Part shown: piece after piece, positions 6,538 to 14,328 of the stretch | How positions within the stretch are numbered: the first letter of the stretch is position 1 | How the letters are laid out: every line of letters begins with the position of its first letter | From: CAVZTX01 sp963778375 | GTDB lineage: Bacteria; Chloroflexota; Ktedonobacteria; Ktedonobacterales; Ktedonobacteraceae | Direction: 5' to 3' | Length of the DNA stretch: 18,942 nucleotides | Assembly: GCA_963778375.1 (NCBI GenBank) | Contig: CAVZTX010000033.1 | Span: 1 to 18,942 of the forward strand | The notes under the pieces: model-generated | What the model was told of the DNA's origin: nothing | Databases searched by the model: none | Seen by the model: only the letters and a program-made list of their open reading frames with translations | Translations under genes and position numbers: made by a program

Positions 6538-7969
6538 ATGGCATCAATCGCATTAAGAACTGATATTTCGCCGCTGGTCGATGCTACCATTACAGCCGAC
6601 CCCCACCAGATAAGCGCCGTCGCACGCCCCCTTCTGGAACAAGATGGGCGCGCCGCGGAATTGCTCGGACGCATCGGCATGATCGCCGCTCACGGTGATA
6701 GCGATGGACATACCGTCACCATGCTGGACGCCGCAAACATACTTAGTCGCTGGATTGATGATCTGCCCAGAGTACTGGGGGAAGAACAGCAGAGCTTTGT
6801 ACGAGCGCTACCCCTGCTTGTACAGGCCTTGATAGCCGCCGCTCCAGCAGTACGCGCAGGTAACTCAGCGCATGATACCTATCCTCAACCATTTTATCCC
6901 AGCGACCTCTCTGAAGGAGAAACCGTCAGTTCCAAAATCCACGACGCCATCTATAATAATGATCCGGTTATGGCTGAGCGTTTGCTTTTTGGGCTGTATG
7001 GCACCGGCGCTGACTACCGTACTATGCAGATACGCTCCTACGACGGTATCTCCACCACTTTCCAGCACGCTGGGCACCCATTGATTTTCGCGGTTCGCGG
7101 TACCCAGTTACTCGATACAGTTGAATGGGGAGATCGAGTACCCAACATTTTGCACTGGCTTGCCCCCCACCTACCTTTACATACTGAGGAACCGGCATGG
7201 GTCAACACGGTACGTGCCTTTCTCTCCGACTCACACCACAGCCTTGAGAGCTACCGCACCCGCCTTGCTACCCCAAAGGAAGAGAATGCCCTGCCACTAC
7301 GCAGCCTTGTGCTGAGCAATGCGGATACGCCGCAAGTATGCCAGGCAGTATATGATGCACTCATAACCAAAGGTGCCTCATCTCGCAGCATCGGCTCTGT
7401 TATCGCTCTAGCAGCCACCGATCTCATGCAGAAAGTAGATGATAGTGACCGCGATGCCTTTATACGCGCCGCCCATGGATTGCTCTTCGCTTCAGCAGTA
7501 CGCTTGGTGTACAGGGAGATAGAAGACCTGGAAGCCCTTCCACTGTTGTTCACCTCTGCTGCTTTCATTAATGCCCTCCAAAAGGAACTGTCAGCACAAA
7601 CTGGCGCTCCCCAGGCTGCCGCACCTCGCTCCAACATTCTGGGTGGTGGTCTGATCGCTCCATCTCTGCTGGATACCCTTAGCGAGCAGCTAGACGTACA
7701 AGACCTCAACGGAGCATATAGCACCGGTCGTCGTTACCTCCAGCTTGGATATGATGCGCGTGGTCTCTTCGCCGCAATCGCCCTTGCCAGCGCTCACGCA
7801 GACGCTGCTTCCGATCATGGGACATACCTGGCAAATTGTGCAGGCCGCAGGCGAAGAATTTATAGGATGGCCCTCCGCCCTCAGCGGAACCAACATCGAA
7901 GGATTTTTACACGTAGCGCTGCGGGCCGCCGCCTTCGCCAAACGCAATTCCCTGGTTGACAACATGTAA
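6538..7969 (+). pseudogene. Frameshifted gene for a mostly helical protein of unknown function
   Basis: From the ATG at 6538 (AGGAGA upstream) the frame runs to a stop at 7959, but after about residue 428 the product becomes Arg-rich and unnatural. In the +1 frame the coherent ending (HTWQIVQAAGEEFIGWPS... to AKRNSLVDNM) reaches a stop at 7969. Removing one base of the GGG at 7819-7821 joins D-H-G-H-T-W and gives a 476-residue protein. It may be a real mutation or a sequencing error. The protein is mainly helical, with His-centred motifs at about 180 (GHPLIFAVRGTQLLD) and 313 (HGLLFASAVR), and a third at the frameshift (DHGHTWQI). These faintly recall, from memory, the helical region preceding Rieske domains in some actinobacterial proteins, but no Rieske centre is present. 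A natural product ending at 7959 is possible but less likely. Confidence 0.75.
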
Positions 7970-7974
7970 TCATC

Positions 7975-7999
7975 TGTAGAGGCGGACTTGATGTCCGCC
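7975..7999. repeat. REP-like hairpin after the frameshifted gene
   Basis: TGTAGAGGCGGAC-TTGAT-GTCCGCC forms a 7-base perfect stem (GGCGGAC with GTCCGCC) six bases after the stop at 7969. It shares CATCTGTAG plus GGCG with the tandem array copies. An in-frame ATG of the next reading frame (7991) lies inside this repeat, which argues against using it as a start. Confidence 0.7.
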
Positions 8000-8062
8000 C
8001 GCCGGGGAGACAGGGTGTGGCTCGGAAAGTCTACAGAAAACTTGATTTTATGGACGTACTGC

Positions 8063-9769
8063 ATGCTTAAGAAAACCCGTCTTGTATTCTTATGCCTGTT
8101 AATCATGTTTCTCACCTCCTGTAATCTCTTTGGAGGTGGCAACAACCAATCCGGCCCACCTGTAAAAGCGCCGCCTGCCAAGCAGATATATATTGACCCG
8201 GAGATCGGCATTTCGGATATCACGACATTCGATCCAGCTCTTGCATTTGATTTACCCTCAATTACAGCCATCCAGATGGTCTACACAGGGCTGGTCCAAC
8301 TTGACGACAACATGCAAGTACAACCGCAAATTGCCCAGTCCTGGGACCTCAGCCCCGATGGCCTAACTTGGACCTTCCATCTTAGGTCCGGCTTGAAGTT
8401 CAGCGACGGCACACCCTTGACTTCGCACGACGTGGCTTATAGCATTGACCGGGCACTCCAGCCTACCACTCGCTCTACCGTTGCTCCCATCTACCTCAAT
8501 CTTTTGAAAGACTCCGATAAGCTGCTAGCTGGCACGATCCCAACCCTCATTGCCGATAGCCTGATTACGCCCGACAACAGCACACTTGAAATCATAACCA
8601 AACAACAAGCCCCGTATTTCCTCGACATGCTAACCCACCCCTGTACCTACGTCGTCGAAAAAAAGCTCATCGACACCTATGGATCGACCTTCACCAACCA
8701 TCTGGATACAGGCGGAGGTGCAGGCCCTTTCAAGGTCTCGAAATATATTCACGGCCAGGAAATTGATTTCGTGCCCAACCCCAATTACTATGGTCACGCT
8801 CCCCAATTGCGCAAGGTCATATTTCCCTTCTATCGCCAGGCAAGCGCTGCATATCAGGCCTATCAAGCGGGCCAGGTCGATACCACGAGTGTTCCTCTTT
8901 CCGCCCTTGCGACCGATAAGAAGCGTACCGACTTTCATCAGGTACCCCAGTTATGGACCAATTACTACACCATGAACTACCTGGTCAAACCCTTCGACAA
9001 CATTCACATTCGTCAAGCATTTGCCCTTGCTATCAACAAAACCGTCATAGCAAACAATGTCTGGAAGGGCACCGTCCTACCCACAAATCATATTGTGCCC
9101 CAGGGCATGAACGCCTATAATCCTCATCTTACCGGCCCTGATGGCACGCAAAGCCTGCAAGGAAATCCTGCCAAAGCTAAAGCACTCCTCAATCAAGGGC
9201 TTCAGGAAGAAGGCTGGTCCAGCGTGACCCAAATGCCACCCATCACGCTAACTTATGCCACAAACACTTCCAATTTCGATCAGGAAGTCACCGCCATGAT
9301 TTCCATGTGGCAGAGTGTCCTGGATATTACCGTGACACCTAATCCTGTTGACTCCAACACCTTACTTGCGGAAGTTACGGCAGCCACGAACAATGCGCAC
9401 GGATTGCAGTTCTGGGGACTTTCCTGGGTCGCCGAATACCCTGATCCTCAAGACTGGCTAACCCGCCAGTTTGATAAAGGGGCCTTAAACAACAGCATGA
9501 ACTACGGCCAGAACACCAGCAATGACGCGGCAGTACAGCAGATGATCCAGCAGCAACTGGAAAACGCCGACGCAGATCTACACCCCTCCACCCGTCTTCA
9601 AACCTACCAACAGGCCGAGCAGCAGTTAGTAAACGATGTCGCATGGCTCCCAATGGAACAGATAACCGCAACCTATTTGCGTAAACCCTACGTGATTGGT
9701 ATCGCTAACAACGCGCAAGGACTCATTCCTCCCAACGACTGGGCCAATATATATATTGTGCAGCATTGA
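8063..9769 (+). CDS. Lipoprotein substrate-binding protein of a Dpp/Opp-type ABC importer (SBP1)
   Basis: The 568-residue product is a family-5 extracellular solute-binding protein (peptide/nickel class). The start at 8063 gives a lipoprotein signal, MLKKTRLVFLCLLIMFLTSC, with lipobox L-T-S-C and lipidation at Cys20; a start further upstream would lie inside a repeat and bury the signal. The Shine-Dalgarno is weak. Family hallmarks include TFDPAL, IAQSWDLSPDGLTWTFHLR, FSDGTPLTSHDVAYSIDRAL, GAGPFKVSKY, PNPNYYG, and WVAEYPDPQDWL near the C-terminus. It is anchored outside the membrane and delivers oligopeptides or a similar ligand to the permeases encoded downstream. It is paralogous to the next gene, with strong local nucleotide identity. 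The ligand cannot be assigned from sequence. Confidence 0.92.
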   Translation: MLKKTRLVFLCLLIMFLTSCNLFGGGNNQSGPPVKAPPAKQIYIDPEIGISDITTFDPALAFDLPSITAIQMVYTGLVQLDDNMQVQPQIAQSWDLSPDGLTWTFHLRSGLKFSDGTPLTSHDVAYSIDRALQPTTRSTVAPIYLNLLKDSDKLLAGTIPTLIADSLITPDNSTLEIITKQQAPYFLDMLTHPCTYVVEKKLIDTYGSTFTNHLDTGGGAGPFKVSKYIHGQEIDFVPNPNYYGHAPQLRKVIFPFYRQASAAYQAYQAGQVDTTSVPLSALATDKKRTDFHQVPQLWTNYYTMNYLVKPFDNIHIRQAFALAINKTVIANNVWKGTVLPTNHIVPQGMNAYNPHLTGPDGTQSLQGNPAKAKALLNQGLQEEGWSSVTQMPPITLTYATNTSNFDQEVTAMISMWQSVLDITVTPNPVDSNTLLAEVTAATNNAHGLQFWGLSWVAEYPDPQDWLTRQFDKGALNNSMNYGQNTSNDAAVQQMIQQQLENADADLHPSTRLQTYQQAEQQLVNDVAWLPMEQITATYLRKPYVIGIANNAQGLIPPNDWANIYIVQH

Positions 9770-10170
9770 GAAAATAGCCGATCCAGATGACATCATGGTG
9801 AGAACAAGCTCTACCTTGGCTTCTCTGGCCCTCTTATCTCTCTCCCTCCTCAAAATTTTCTCGCCATATGTGAGAGATTCGATAGCTATTTAACGTAGTA
9901 ATAATTGCCAACGTTTGTAATTGCTTATTCGCACAAACGTTTTTCCAGCATACTGCTCTGCTTAAGGGGATCTTTATGCATGTTTATTTGTGCATGGATG
10001 CTTACCCTTTTTCGGTCAAAATCAGAAGGTTCTGCCTAGATCATTATGAGGAAAGGAGGCGGTACTCTAAGGGGCGGCGCGAGAAAGTAGGAAGACCGAC
10101 CCCAAAATTGAGGCAGTATTGCCTCTTCACAGAGTTATTTTGTGACACACATAACAAGGAGAAATGACAC
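9770..10170. other. 401-base region between the two binding-protein genes
   Basis: This region holds an A/T-rich inverted repeat at 9910-9941, a 6-base hairpin GAGGCA-GTAT-TGCCTC at 10110-10125 and a TCACA-N9-TGTGA inverted pair at 10127-10145. A Shine-Dalgarno-like GAAAGGAGG at 10051-10059 has no start codon behind it. No convincing -35/-10 pair was found. The 63-codon frame at 9976-10167 lacks any family features. The structured elements suggest that SBP2 has its own regulated leader, which is inference. Confidence 0.45.
9910..9941. promoter_or_regulatory. Inverted repeat, possible operator or terminator
   Basis: AACGTTTGT (9910-9918) and its perfect complement ACAAACGTT (9933-9941) are separated by 14 bases, and the right arm runs into TTTTT. 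It could be an intrinsic terminator for SBP1 about 140 bases after its stop, although the stem is AT-rich. It could also be an operator for a LacI-like dimeric regulator. Sequence alone does not decide. Confidence 0.4.
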
Positions 10171-11892
10171 ATGCAACTTGGCAAGAAAAAGTTCATCCTT
10201 TTGCCAACATTCATCGTCTTACTGTCTATGCTGGTAGCAGCCTGTGGCGGCGGCAGTAGCGGCACTAACGGTAGCAATGGTGGCGGCGGATCTGCCGCCC
10301 CAGCCAGCCAGCAAGTTATGAAGTACCCGATTGGGGCAACCGACTTCTCGTCCCTCGATCCAGCGCTTGTTCAGTTAGTTACCGATAACCAGGCGGTTCA
10401 GACGATTTTCACTGGTCTGGTGCAGTTGAACGATCAAGGCCAACTCATTGATCAGCTCGCAGCTTCACATACCGTTTCTTCGGATGGCCTGACCTATACC
10501 TTCACACTCAAGCCGAATCTGAAGTTTAGTGATGGCACCCCGCTCACTTCGGCCGATGTAGCCTACAGCATCAATCGCACCTTGCTGCCCGCCACCAAGT
10601 CGCAAGTGGCCTACTATGACAGCCTGATCAAAGACTACGATAAGGTCACCACCGGCAAGATCCCGACAGTGATCGGCGATAGCATTCTGACCCCAGATGC
10701 CAACACAGTCAAGATCATCATTAGCAAGCCTGCCGCCTACTTCTTGCAGGCACTAACCTATGTCTGCAACTTTGTGGTGGAAAAAAAGGTCGTTGACCAG
10801 TATGGAACCAGTTGGACCGATCATCTGGGCGACAATGGTGGTCAGGGGGGCGCTGGTCCCTTCAAAGTGCAGAGTTACTCCCATTCGACAGGATTGACCG
10901 TGGTGCCGAATTCCAACTATTACGGCAAGGCACCTAAGCTGCAGAAGATTGAGTTCAACCAATCTGGTGATACAAATACAACCTACAACGCGTATCTGTC
11001 CAACCAGTTTGATTGGGCCTCTGTTCCTACCGCCGAGCTTGCTCAGGCCAAAGCTCGTACTCAAAAAGATGAGCATGATTACGGCATCCTCGTAATCCGC
11101 TACCTGTCGATGAACTACCTGGTCAAACCTTTCGACAACATCCACATTCGTCAAGCATTTGCCTTGGCCATCGACAAGGATTTGATAGCGACAAACGTCT
11201 TGAGAGGGTCAGTGATGGCCAGTAACCACATTGTGCCGCAAGGCATGGTAGGCTACAACTCCAGCCTGACCGGCCCTGCCGGAGTATCGGCTACCACCGG
11301 CGATGCCAATATGGCCAAGTCGTTGCTGGCGCAAGGTCTGAAGGAAGAGGGTCTAACGGCCCTGCCAACGATCACCTTCAGCTACTACACCGATAACACG
11401 GCCATCCCACTAGTAGCACAAGCGCTCATTCAGGAATGGAAGACCGTTCTGGGTGCGACCATCAAGCCACAAGCTGTCCTCTTTGACAAGTTGATCCAAC
11501 TGGAGAACGCTACCGTCGGTAATGGGAGCCTGCAGATGTGGATAGGTGGTTGGCAAGCAGACTATCCTGATCCGCAGGACTGGTTAAGCACCTTCTTCGA
11601 GAAGGGTGCCGACTACAACGACTCTAACTATGGTCTGAATCCTGCCCTGGCCTCAGAGCAAGGGGCAGTACAGCAGCAGTTGTTGCAGGCCGATGTGAAC
11701 CAGAATCAGAGCTCTCGCCTCTCGGCCTACAATATGGCAGAGCAGTCGATCATCAATGATGTCGGCTGGATCCCGCTGTACCAGTCCGAAGGTCATGCTG
11801 TGCTCAATCCTAAGTTGGTGGGCAACCCATTTGTCAATGCTTTGGAGATCGAGGCACCCGACAACTGGGCCAACATCTATGTCGCTTCCTAA
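10171..11892 (+). CDS. Lipoprotein substrate-binding protein of a Dpp/Opp-type ABC importer (SBP2)
   Basis: The 573-residue product is a second family-5 solute-binding protein. The signal peptide MQLGKKKFILLPTFIVLLSM is followed by a lipobox V-A-A-C, with Cys25 as lipid anchor and then a Gly/Ser/Asn-rich linker (about 26-47). Hallmarks match SBP1: DFSSLDPALVQL, FSDGTPLTSADVAYSINRTL, GAGPFKVQSY, PNSNYYGKAPKL, NHIVPQGM and QADYPDPQDWL. AAGGAG lies eight bases before the ATG. Its likely role is to feed substrate to the permease/ATPase operon 313 bases downstream. Two binding proteins per importer could broaden ligand range or respond to different conditions. The separate strong promoter downstream shows it need not be expressed in fixed ratio with the permeases. 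Confidence 0.94.
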   Translation: MQLGKKKFILLPTFIVLLSMLVAACGGGSSGTNGSNGGGGSAAPASQQVMKYPIGATDFSSLDPALVQLVTDNQAVQTIFTGLVQLNDQGQLIDQLAASHTVSSDGLTYTFTLKPNLKFSDGTPLTSADVAYSINRTLLPATKSQVAYYDSLIKDYDKVTTGKIPTVIGDSILTPDANTVKIIISKPAAYFLQALTYVCNFVVEKKVVDQYGTSWTDHLGDNGGQGGAGPFKVQSYSHSTGLTVVPNSNYYGKAPKLQKIEFNQSGDTNTTYNAYLSNQFDWASVPTAELAQAKARTQKDEHDYGILVIRYLSMNYLVKPFDNIHIRQAFALAIDKDLIATNVLRGSVMASNHIVPQGMVGYNSSLTGPAGVSATTGDANMAKSLLAQGLKEEGLTALPTITFSYYTDNTAIPLVAQALIQEWKTVLGATIKPQAVLFDKLIQLENATVGNGSLQMWIGGWQADYPDPQDWLSTFFEKGADYNDSNYGLNPALASEQGAVQQQLLQADVNQNQSSRLSAYNMAEQSIINDVGWIPLYQSEGHAVLNPKLVGNPFVNALEIEAPDNWANIYVAS

Positions 11893-11902
11893 TCATACAG
11901 CA

Positions 11903-11944
11903 TTTGCCTGTCCAAGAGTGCGATGATCTTCTTCGACAGGCAAA
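11903..11944 (+). terminator. Terminator-like hairpin after SBP2
   Basis: TTTGCCTGTC (11903-11912) pairs perfectly with GACAGGCAAA (11935-11944). The 22-base loop can fold further through AAGA/TCTT. It begins 11 bases after the SBP2 stop. There is no T-tract, so it may act as a transcript-stabilising 3' end rather than a strong terminator. Confidence 0.5.
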
Positions 11945-11949
11945 CCAAA

Positions 11950-11983
11950 GTAGGGGCAGTGGTCAACTGATCATTGTCCCTAC
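11950..11983. repeat. REP-like palindrome upstream of the permease operon
   Basis: GTAGGGGCAGTGGTC, loop AACT, then GATCATTGTCCCTAC: a 15-pair stem that closes fully if three G-U pairs are allowed. The outer GTAGGGGC matches the family seen elsewhere in the window while the inner part is unrelated. It directly follows the SBP2 hairpin. Confidence 0.7.
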
Positions 11984-12011
11984 ACCTGTATTCAAGCTCC
12001 GTATAGTTTAC

Positions 12012-12041
12012 TTGACAAGTGTATCTACGTCACTTTACAAT
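12012..12041 (+). promoter_or_regulatory. Near-consensus sigma-70-type promoter for the permease/ATPase operon
   Basis: A perfect TTGACA (12012-12017) and TACAAT (12036-12041) with an 18-base spacer. Transcription would start near 12048, giving a leader of about 158 bases before the first permease gene. Confidence 0.75.
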
Positions 12042-12097
12042 ACTCTAAGTTGATTTATGTAACTTTCCGTATTTACGTATCCCAGACAGAGGATTTT

Positions 12098-12121
12098 TCC
12101 GTGAACGTGCCATTTCACGGA
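12098..12121 (+). promoter_or_regulatory. Stem-loop in the operon leader
   Basis: TCCGTGAA and TTCACGGA form a perfect 8-base stem with an 8-base loop inside the predicted leader, about 85 bases before the permease ATG. It could affect mRNA stability or be a binding site. No known riboswitch was recognised and there is no T-tract. Confidence 0.45.
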
Positions 12122-12205
12122 TATTCTTTGAAAGCGGGCATGAGTATTAGCGTCATCTCGTAAAAATTGTGACTTAGTTAGCACAAGAGAGAGCGAAGGA
12201 CACAC

Positions 12206-13165
12206 ATGATCCGATTTTTACTCAAACGGCTGATTGGCCTGATATTTGTGGTTGTCGGAGTCACATTCATTACCTTCACATTGGGCTATTTTGCCCCAGG
12301 TGACCCGATCCGTGAACAAATGGGCGTCCATTTCCAGTATGGCCTCTGGCTACAACTCCGCCACGCCTATGGTCTGGACCAACCCTTCTTTACACAGTAC
12401 TGGAACTTCCTCGTTCACCTCGTACATTTCGATTTCGGCCTCTCCTTCCACTACCAGAATGTGCCTGTATGGAACATCCTGAAATCAGGCGTGCCCATCT
12501 CAGTCGAGCTAGGTTTTTGGGGGCTGTTAGTAGAACTACTGCTAGGCATCCCGCTGGGCATCCTTTCCGCGCTAAAAGCCAATACGTGGATTGATACCCT
12601 CAACATGTCTATCATGCTGGTCATCTACGCCTTGCCGGTATTTGTCTTAGCCGTATTCGCCCAGGTCCTGATCCTCTGGCTGGATCATGCGACTGGTGCC
12701 AGTTGGCCGGTCTCTCAATGGGGCAATCCGTGGCAGTACACCTTTACTGACATCCAGTACAAGTTGGTGCCCATCCTCGTGTATGGGGCGGCTGGCTTCG
12801 CTTACTTCGCTCGCCTTGCTCGTACCAGCATGTTGGAGGTACTACGCCAGGACTATGTACGCACGGCACGTGCCAAGGGCTTGCACGAAAGCGTTGTCGT
12901 CTACAAGCATGCGCTACGCAACGCCATGATCCCCTTGATCACCGTCCTGGGTCTGTCGATAGCATTCCTTGTGGCTGGTTCTTTCTTCATTGAGCTGATC
13001 TTCAACATTCCGGGTATTGGTCGCATTTCGCTCAACTCGATCTTCGACCACGACTATCCCGTCATTCAGGCTACAGTAGTCATATTCGCTGTTGCAGTCG
13101 TTCTAGGAAATATGCTTTCAGATTTCCTCTACTCGGTTGTTGATCCACGCATCAAGGCAGAATAG
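12206..13165 (+). CDS. ABC importer inner-membrane permease, DppB/OppB type
   Basis: The 319-residue product is one half of the membrane channel. It has six predicted hydrophobic segments, roughly at 9-29, 98-120, 132-157, 186-205, 233-258 and 286-312. TM1 is followed by the usual APGDPIREQMG segment. The EAA coupling loop that docks the ATPase is visible at about 211-240 (EVLRQDYVRTARAKGL, then HALRNAMIPLIT). FNIPGIGRISLNSI precedes the last TM and the end is VVDPRIKAE, as in DppB/OppB. GAAGGA lies upstream of the ATG. It is the first gene of a four-gene operon, 15 bases before the second permease. Length and topology are standard; substrate class (peptide, nickel or other) is unresolved. 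Confidence 0.95.
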   Translation: MIRFLLKRLIGLIFVVVGVTFITFTLGYFAPGDPIREQMGVHFQYGLWLQLRHAYGLDQPFFTQYWNFLVHLVHFDFGLSFHYQNVPVWNILKSGVPISVELGFWGLLVELLLGIPLGILSALKANTWIDTLNMSIMLVIYALPVFVLAVFAQVLILWLDHATGASWPVSQWGNPWQYTFTDIQYKLVPILVYGAAGFAYFARLARTSMLEVLRQDYVRTARAKGLHESVVVYKHALRNAMIPLITVLGLSIAFLVAGSFFIELIFNIPGIGRISLNSIFDHDYPVIQATVVIFAVAVVLGNMLSDFLYSVVDPRIKAE

Positions 13166-13180
13166 GAGGTAAGCACCCAG

Positions 13181-14311
13181 ATGGATATGAAGGAAAAAAG
13201 TGAGCTCAACGCATCGGATCTTCCAGCAATGTCTACTCCATCGGAGTTTAACTCCCCAGGAGTAATGACCCCCGATACGGGCGGTATACCCGAAGTACAC
13301 GAAACGATAGCCGAGTCACCGGTAGTGCCTGTCGAAGTGGAGACCAAAAAGGAGAAACCTGGTTCTCCATTTCGAGACTCAATGAAGCGACTGCGACGCG
13401 ACAAGCGCGCAATGGTCTGTGTAGGGATCATTGTGTTTTTCATCTTAGTTGCGATCTTCGGTCCTGTCATCTATCAACATGTCGGAGGGAAGTACAATAG
13501 CCCGACAACCGGGTTGATAGGTCCAGATCAGTACCACAACTATTATCACCAGGAACTCACAAGCCAGGACCAGGGTCCTTCAGCAATGCATTGGCTTGGC
13601 ACGGATGACATTGGACGCGATATTTTGGGCCGTTTGATGGAGGGAATGCTTATTTCGATAATAGTAGCATTCCTGGTAGAGGTGGTGGATATTGCGCTCG
13701 GCATCACCGTCGGAGTGCTGGCAGGCTACTTTGGAGGATGGGTCGACCAGGTGCTTGCACGCTTCACCGACCTGATGTTCGCCTTCCCCGGGCTGCTTTT
13801 CGTAATCCTGCTTACCGGCATTCTTGGTACTAATGCTGATGCCTGGTTTGGTGGCATTCCATTCCTTGGTCAGAATGGTAACTCTCGCTTGCTACTTGTC
13901 TCGTTAGCCCTGGCGTTCACAGTCTGGCCGTTGATGGCCAGGTATGTACGCGGACAAACGCTTCAACTTAGAGAACAGCAGTTTATCGAGGCAGCACGAA
14001 CCTCGGGCACAGGCAGTGCAGGCATCATAATACACCACATCATTCCCAATCTGTTTAGCATTGTGTTCATCGCCTCGACGTTGAACATAGCCAACACGAT
14101 TGTGGGTGAGGCAGGTATCAGCCTGCTCGGTCTGGGTGTACAGGCACCAGGCTCCAGCATTGGCCTGATGATAGCCGAAGGAACCGATACGGTACAGGTC
14201 TATCCGTGGGAGATTTTGGTTCCAACTATCGTACTAGCGATAATTGTGGTGGCAATATCTTTCCTTGGTGATGGCCTACGCGACGCCTTTGACCCTCGAT
14301 CAAAAGATTAG
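13181..14311 (+). CDS. ABC importer inner-membrane permease, DppC/OppC type, with long N-terminal tail
   Basis: The 376-residue product is the second half of the channel. After an unusual tail of about 65 residues rich in Pro, Glu, Ser and Thr and predicted to be disordered, the OppC N-terminal motif follows (RRDKRAMVCVGIIVFFILVA, about 72-91). HWLGTDDIGRDILGRLMEG (137-155) is the family signature. Five further hydrophobic segments follow. The EAA loop is FIEAARTSGTGSAGIIIHHI and the end is GDGLRDAFDPRSKD. AGGAGGT (13164-13170) overlaps the stop codon of the first permease, which suggests translational coupling; a second in-frame ATG lies two codons later. OppC-type proteins are usually about 300 residues, so the tail accounts for the extra length. 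It faces the cytoplasm by topology. Confidence 0.95.
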   Translation: MDMKEKSELNASDLPAMSTPSEFNSPGVMTPDTGGIPEVHETIAESPVVPVEVETKKEKPGSPFRDSMKRLRRDKRAMVCVGIIVFFILVAIFGPVIYQHVGGKYNSPTTGLIGPDQYHNYYHQELTSQDQGPSAMHWLGTDDIGRDILGRLMEGMLISIIVAFLVEVVDIALGITVGVLAGYFGGWVDQVLARFTDLMFAFPGLLFVILLTGILGTNADAWFGGIPFLGQNGNSRLLLVSLALAFTVWPLMARYVRGQTLQLREQQFIEAARTSGTGSAGIIIHHIIPNLFSIVFIASTLNIANTIVGEAGISLLGLGVQAPGSSIGLMIAEGTDTVQVYPWEILVPTIVLAIIVVAISFLGDGLRDAFDPRSKD

Positions 14312-14328
14312 TGAGCGGAGATAGAAAC

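Larger units (their letters stand above)
11893..12205. other. 313-base gap before the permease/ATPase operon
   Basis: From left to right the gap contains a terminator-like hairpin (11903-11944), a REP-like palindrome (11950-11983), a near-consensus promoter (12012-12041) and a hairpin in the transcribed leader (12098-12121). No small open reading frame with a plausible ribosome-binding site was recognised. Confidence 0.6.

Noticed and set aside
7988..8062. Upstream start codons for SBP1 at 7988 or 7991
   Set aside because: They lie in a REP hairpin and would put 25 polar residues before the lipoprotein signal, preventing normal export.
7690..8271. 193-codon minus-strand frame across 7690-8271
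   Set aside because: It overlaps the frameshift region, a REP hairpin and the SBP1 signal sequence, and has no motif; the opposite-strand genes are much better supported.
10051..10059. Strong Shine-Dalgarno-like GAAAGGAGG
   Set aside because: No start codon follows at usable spacing with an open frame; treated as chance or leader sequence.
9976..10167. 63-codon frame before SBP2
   Set aside because: Arg/Lys-rich with no motif and no convincing ribosome-binding site.
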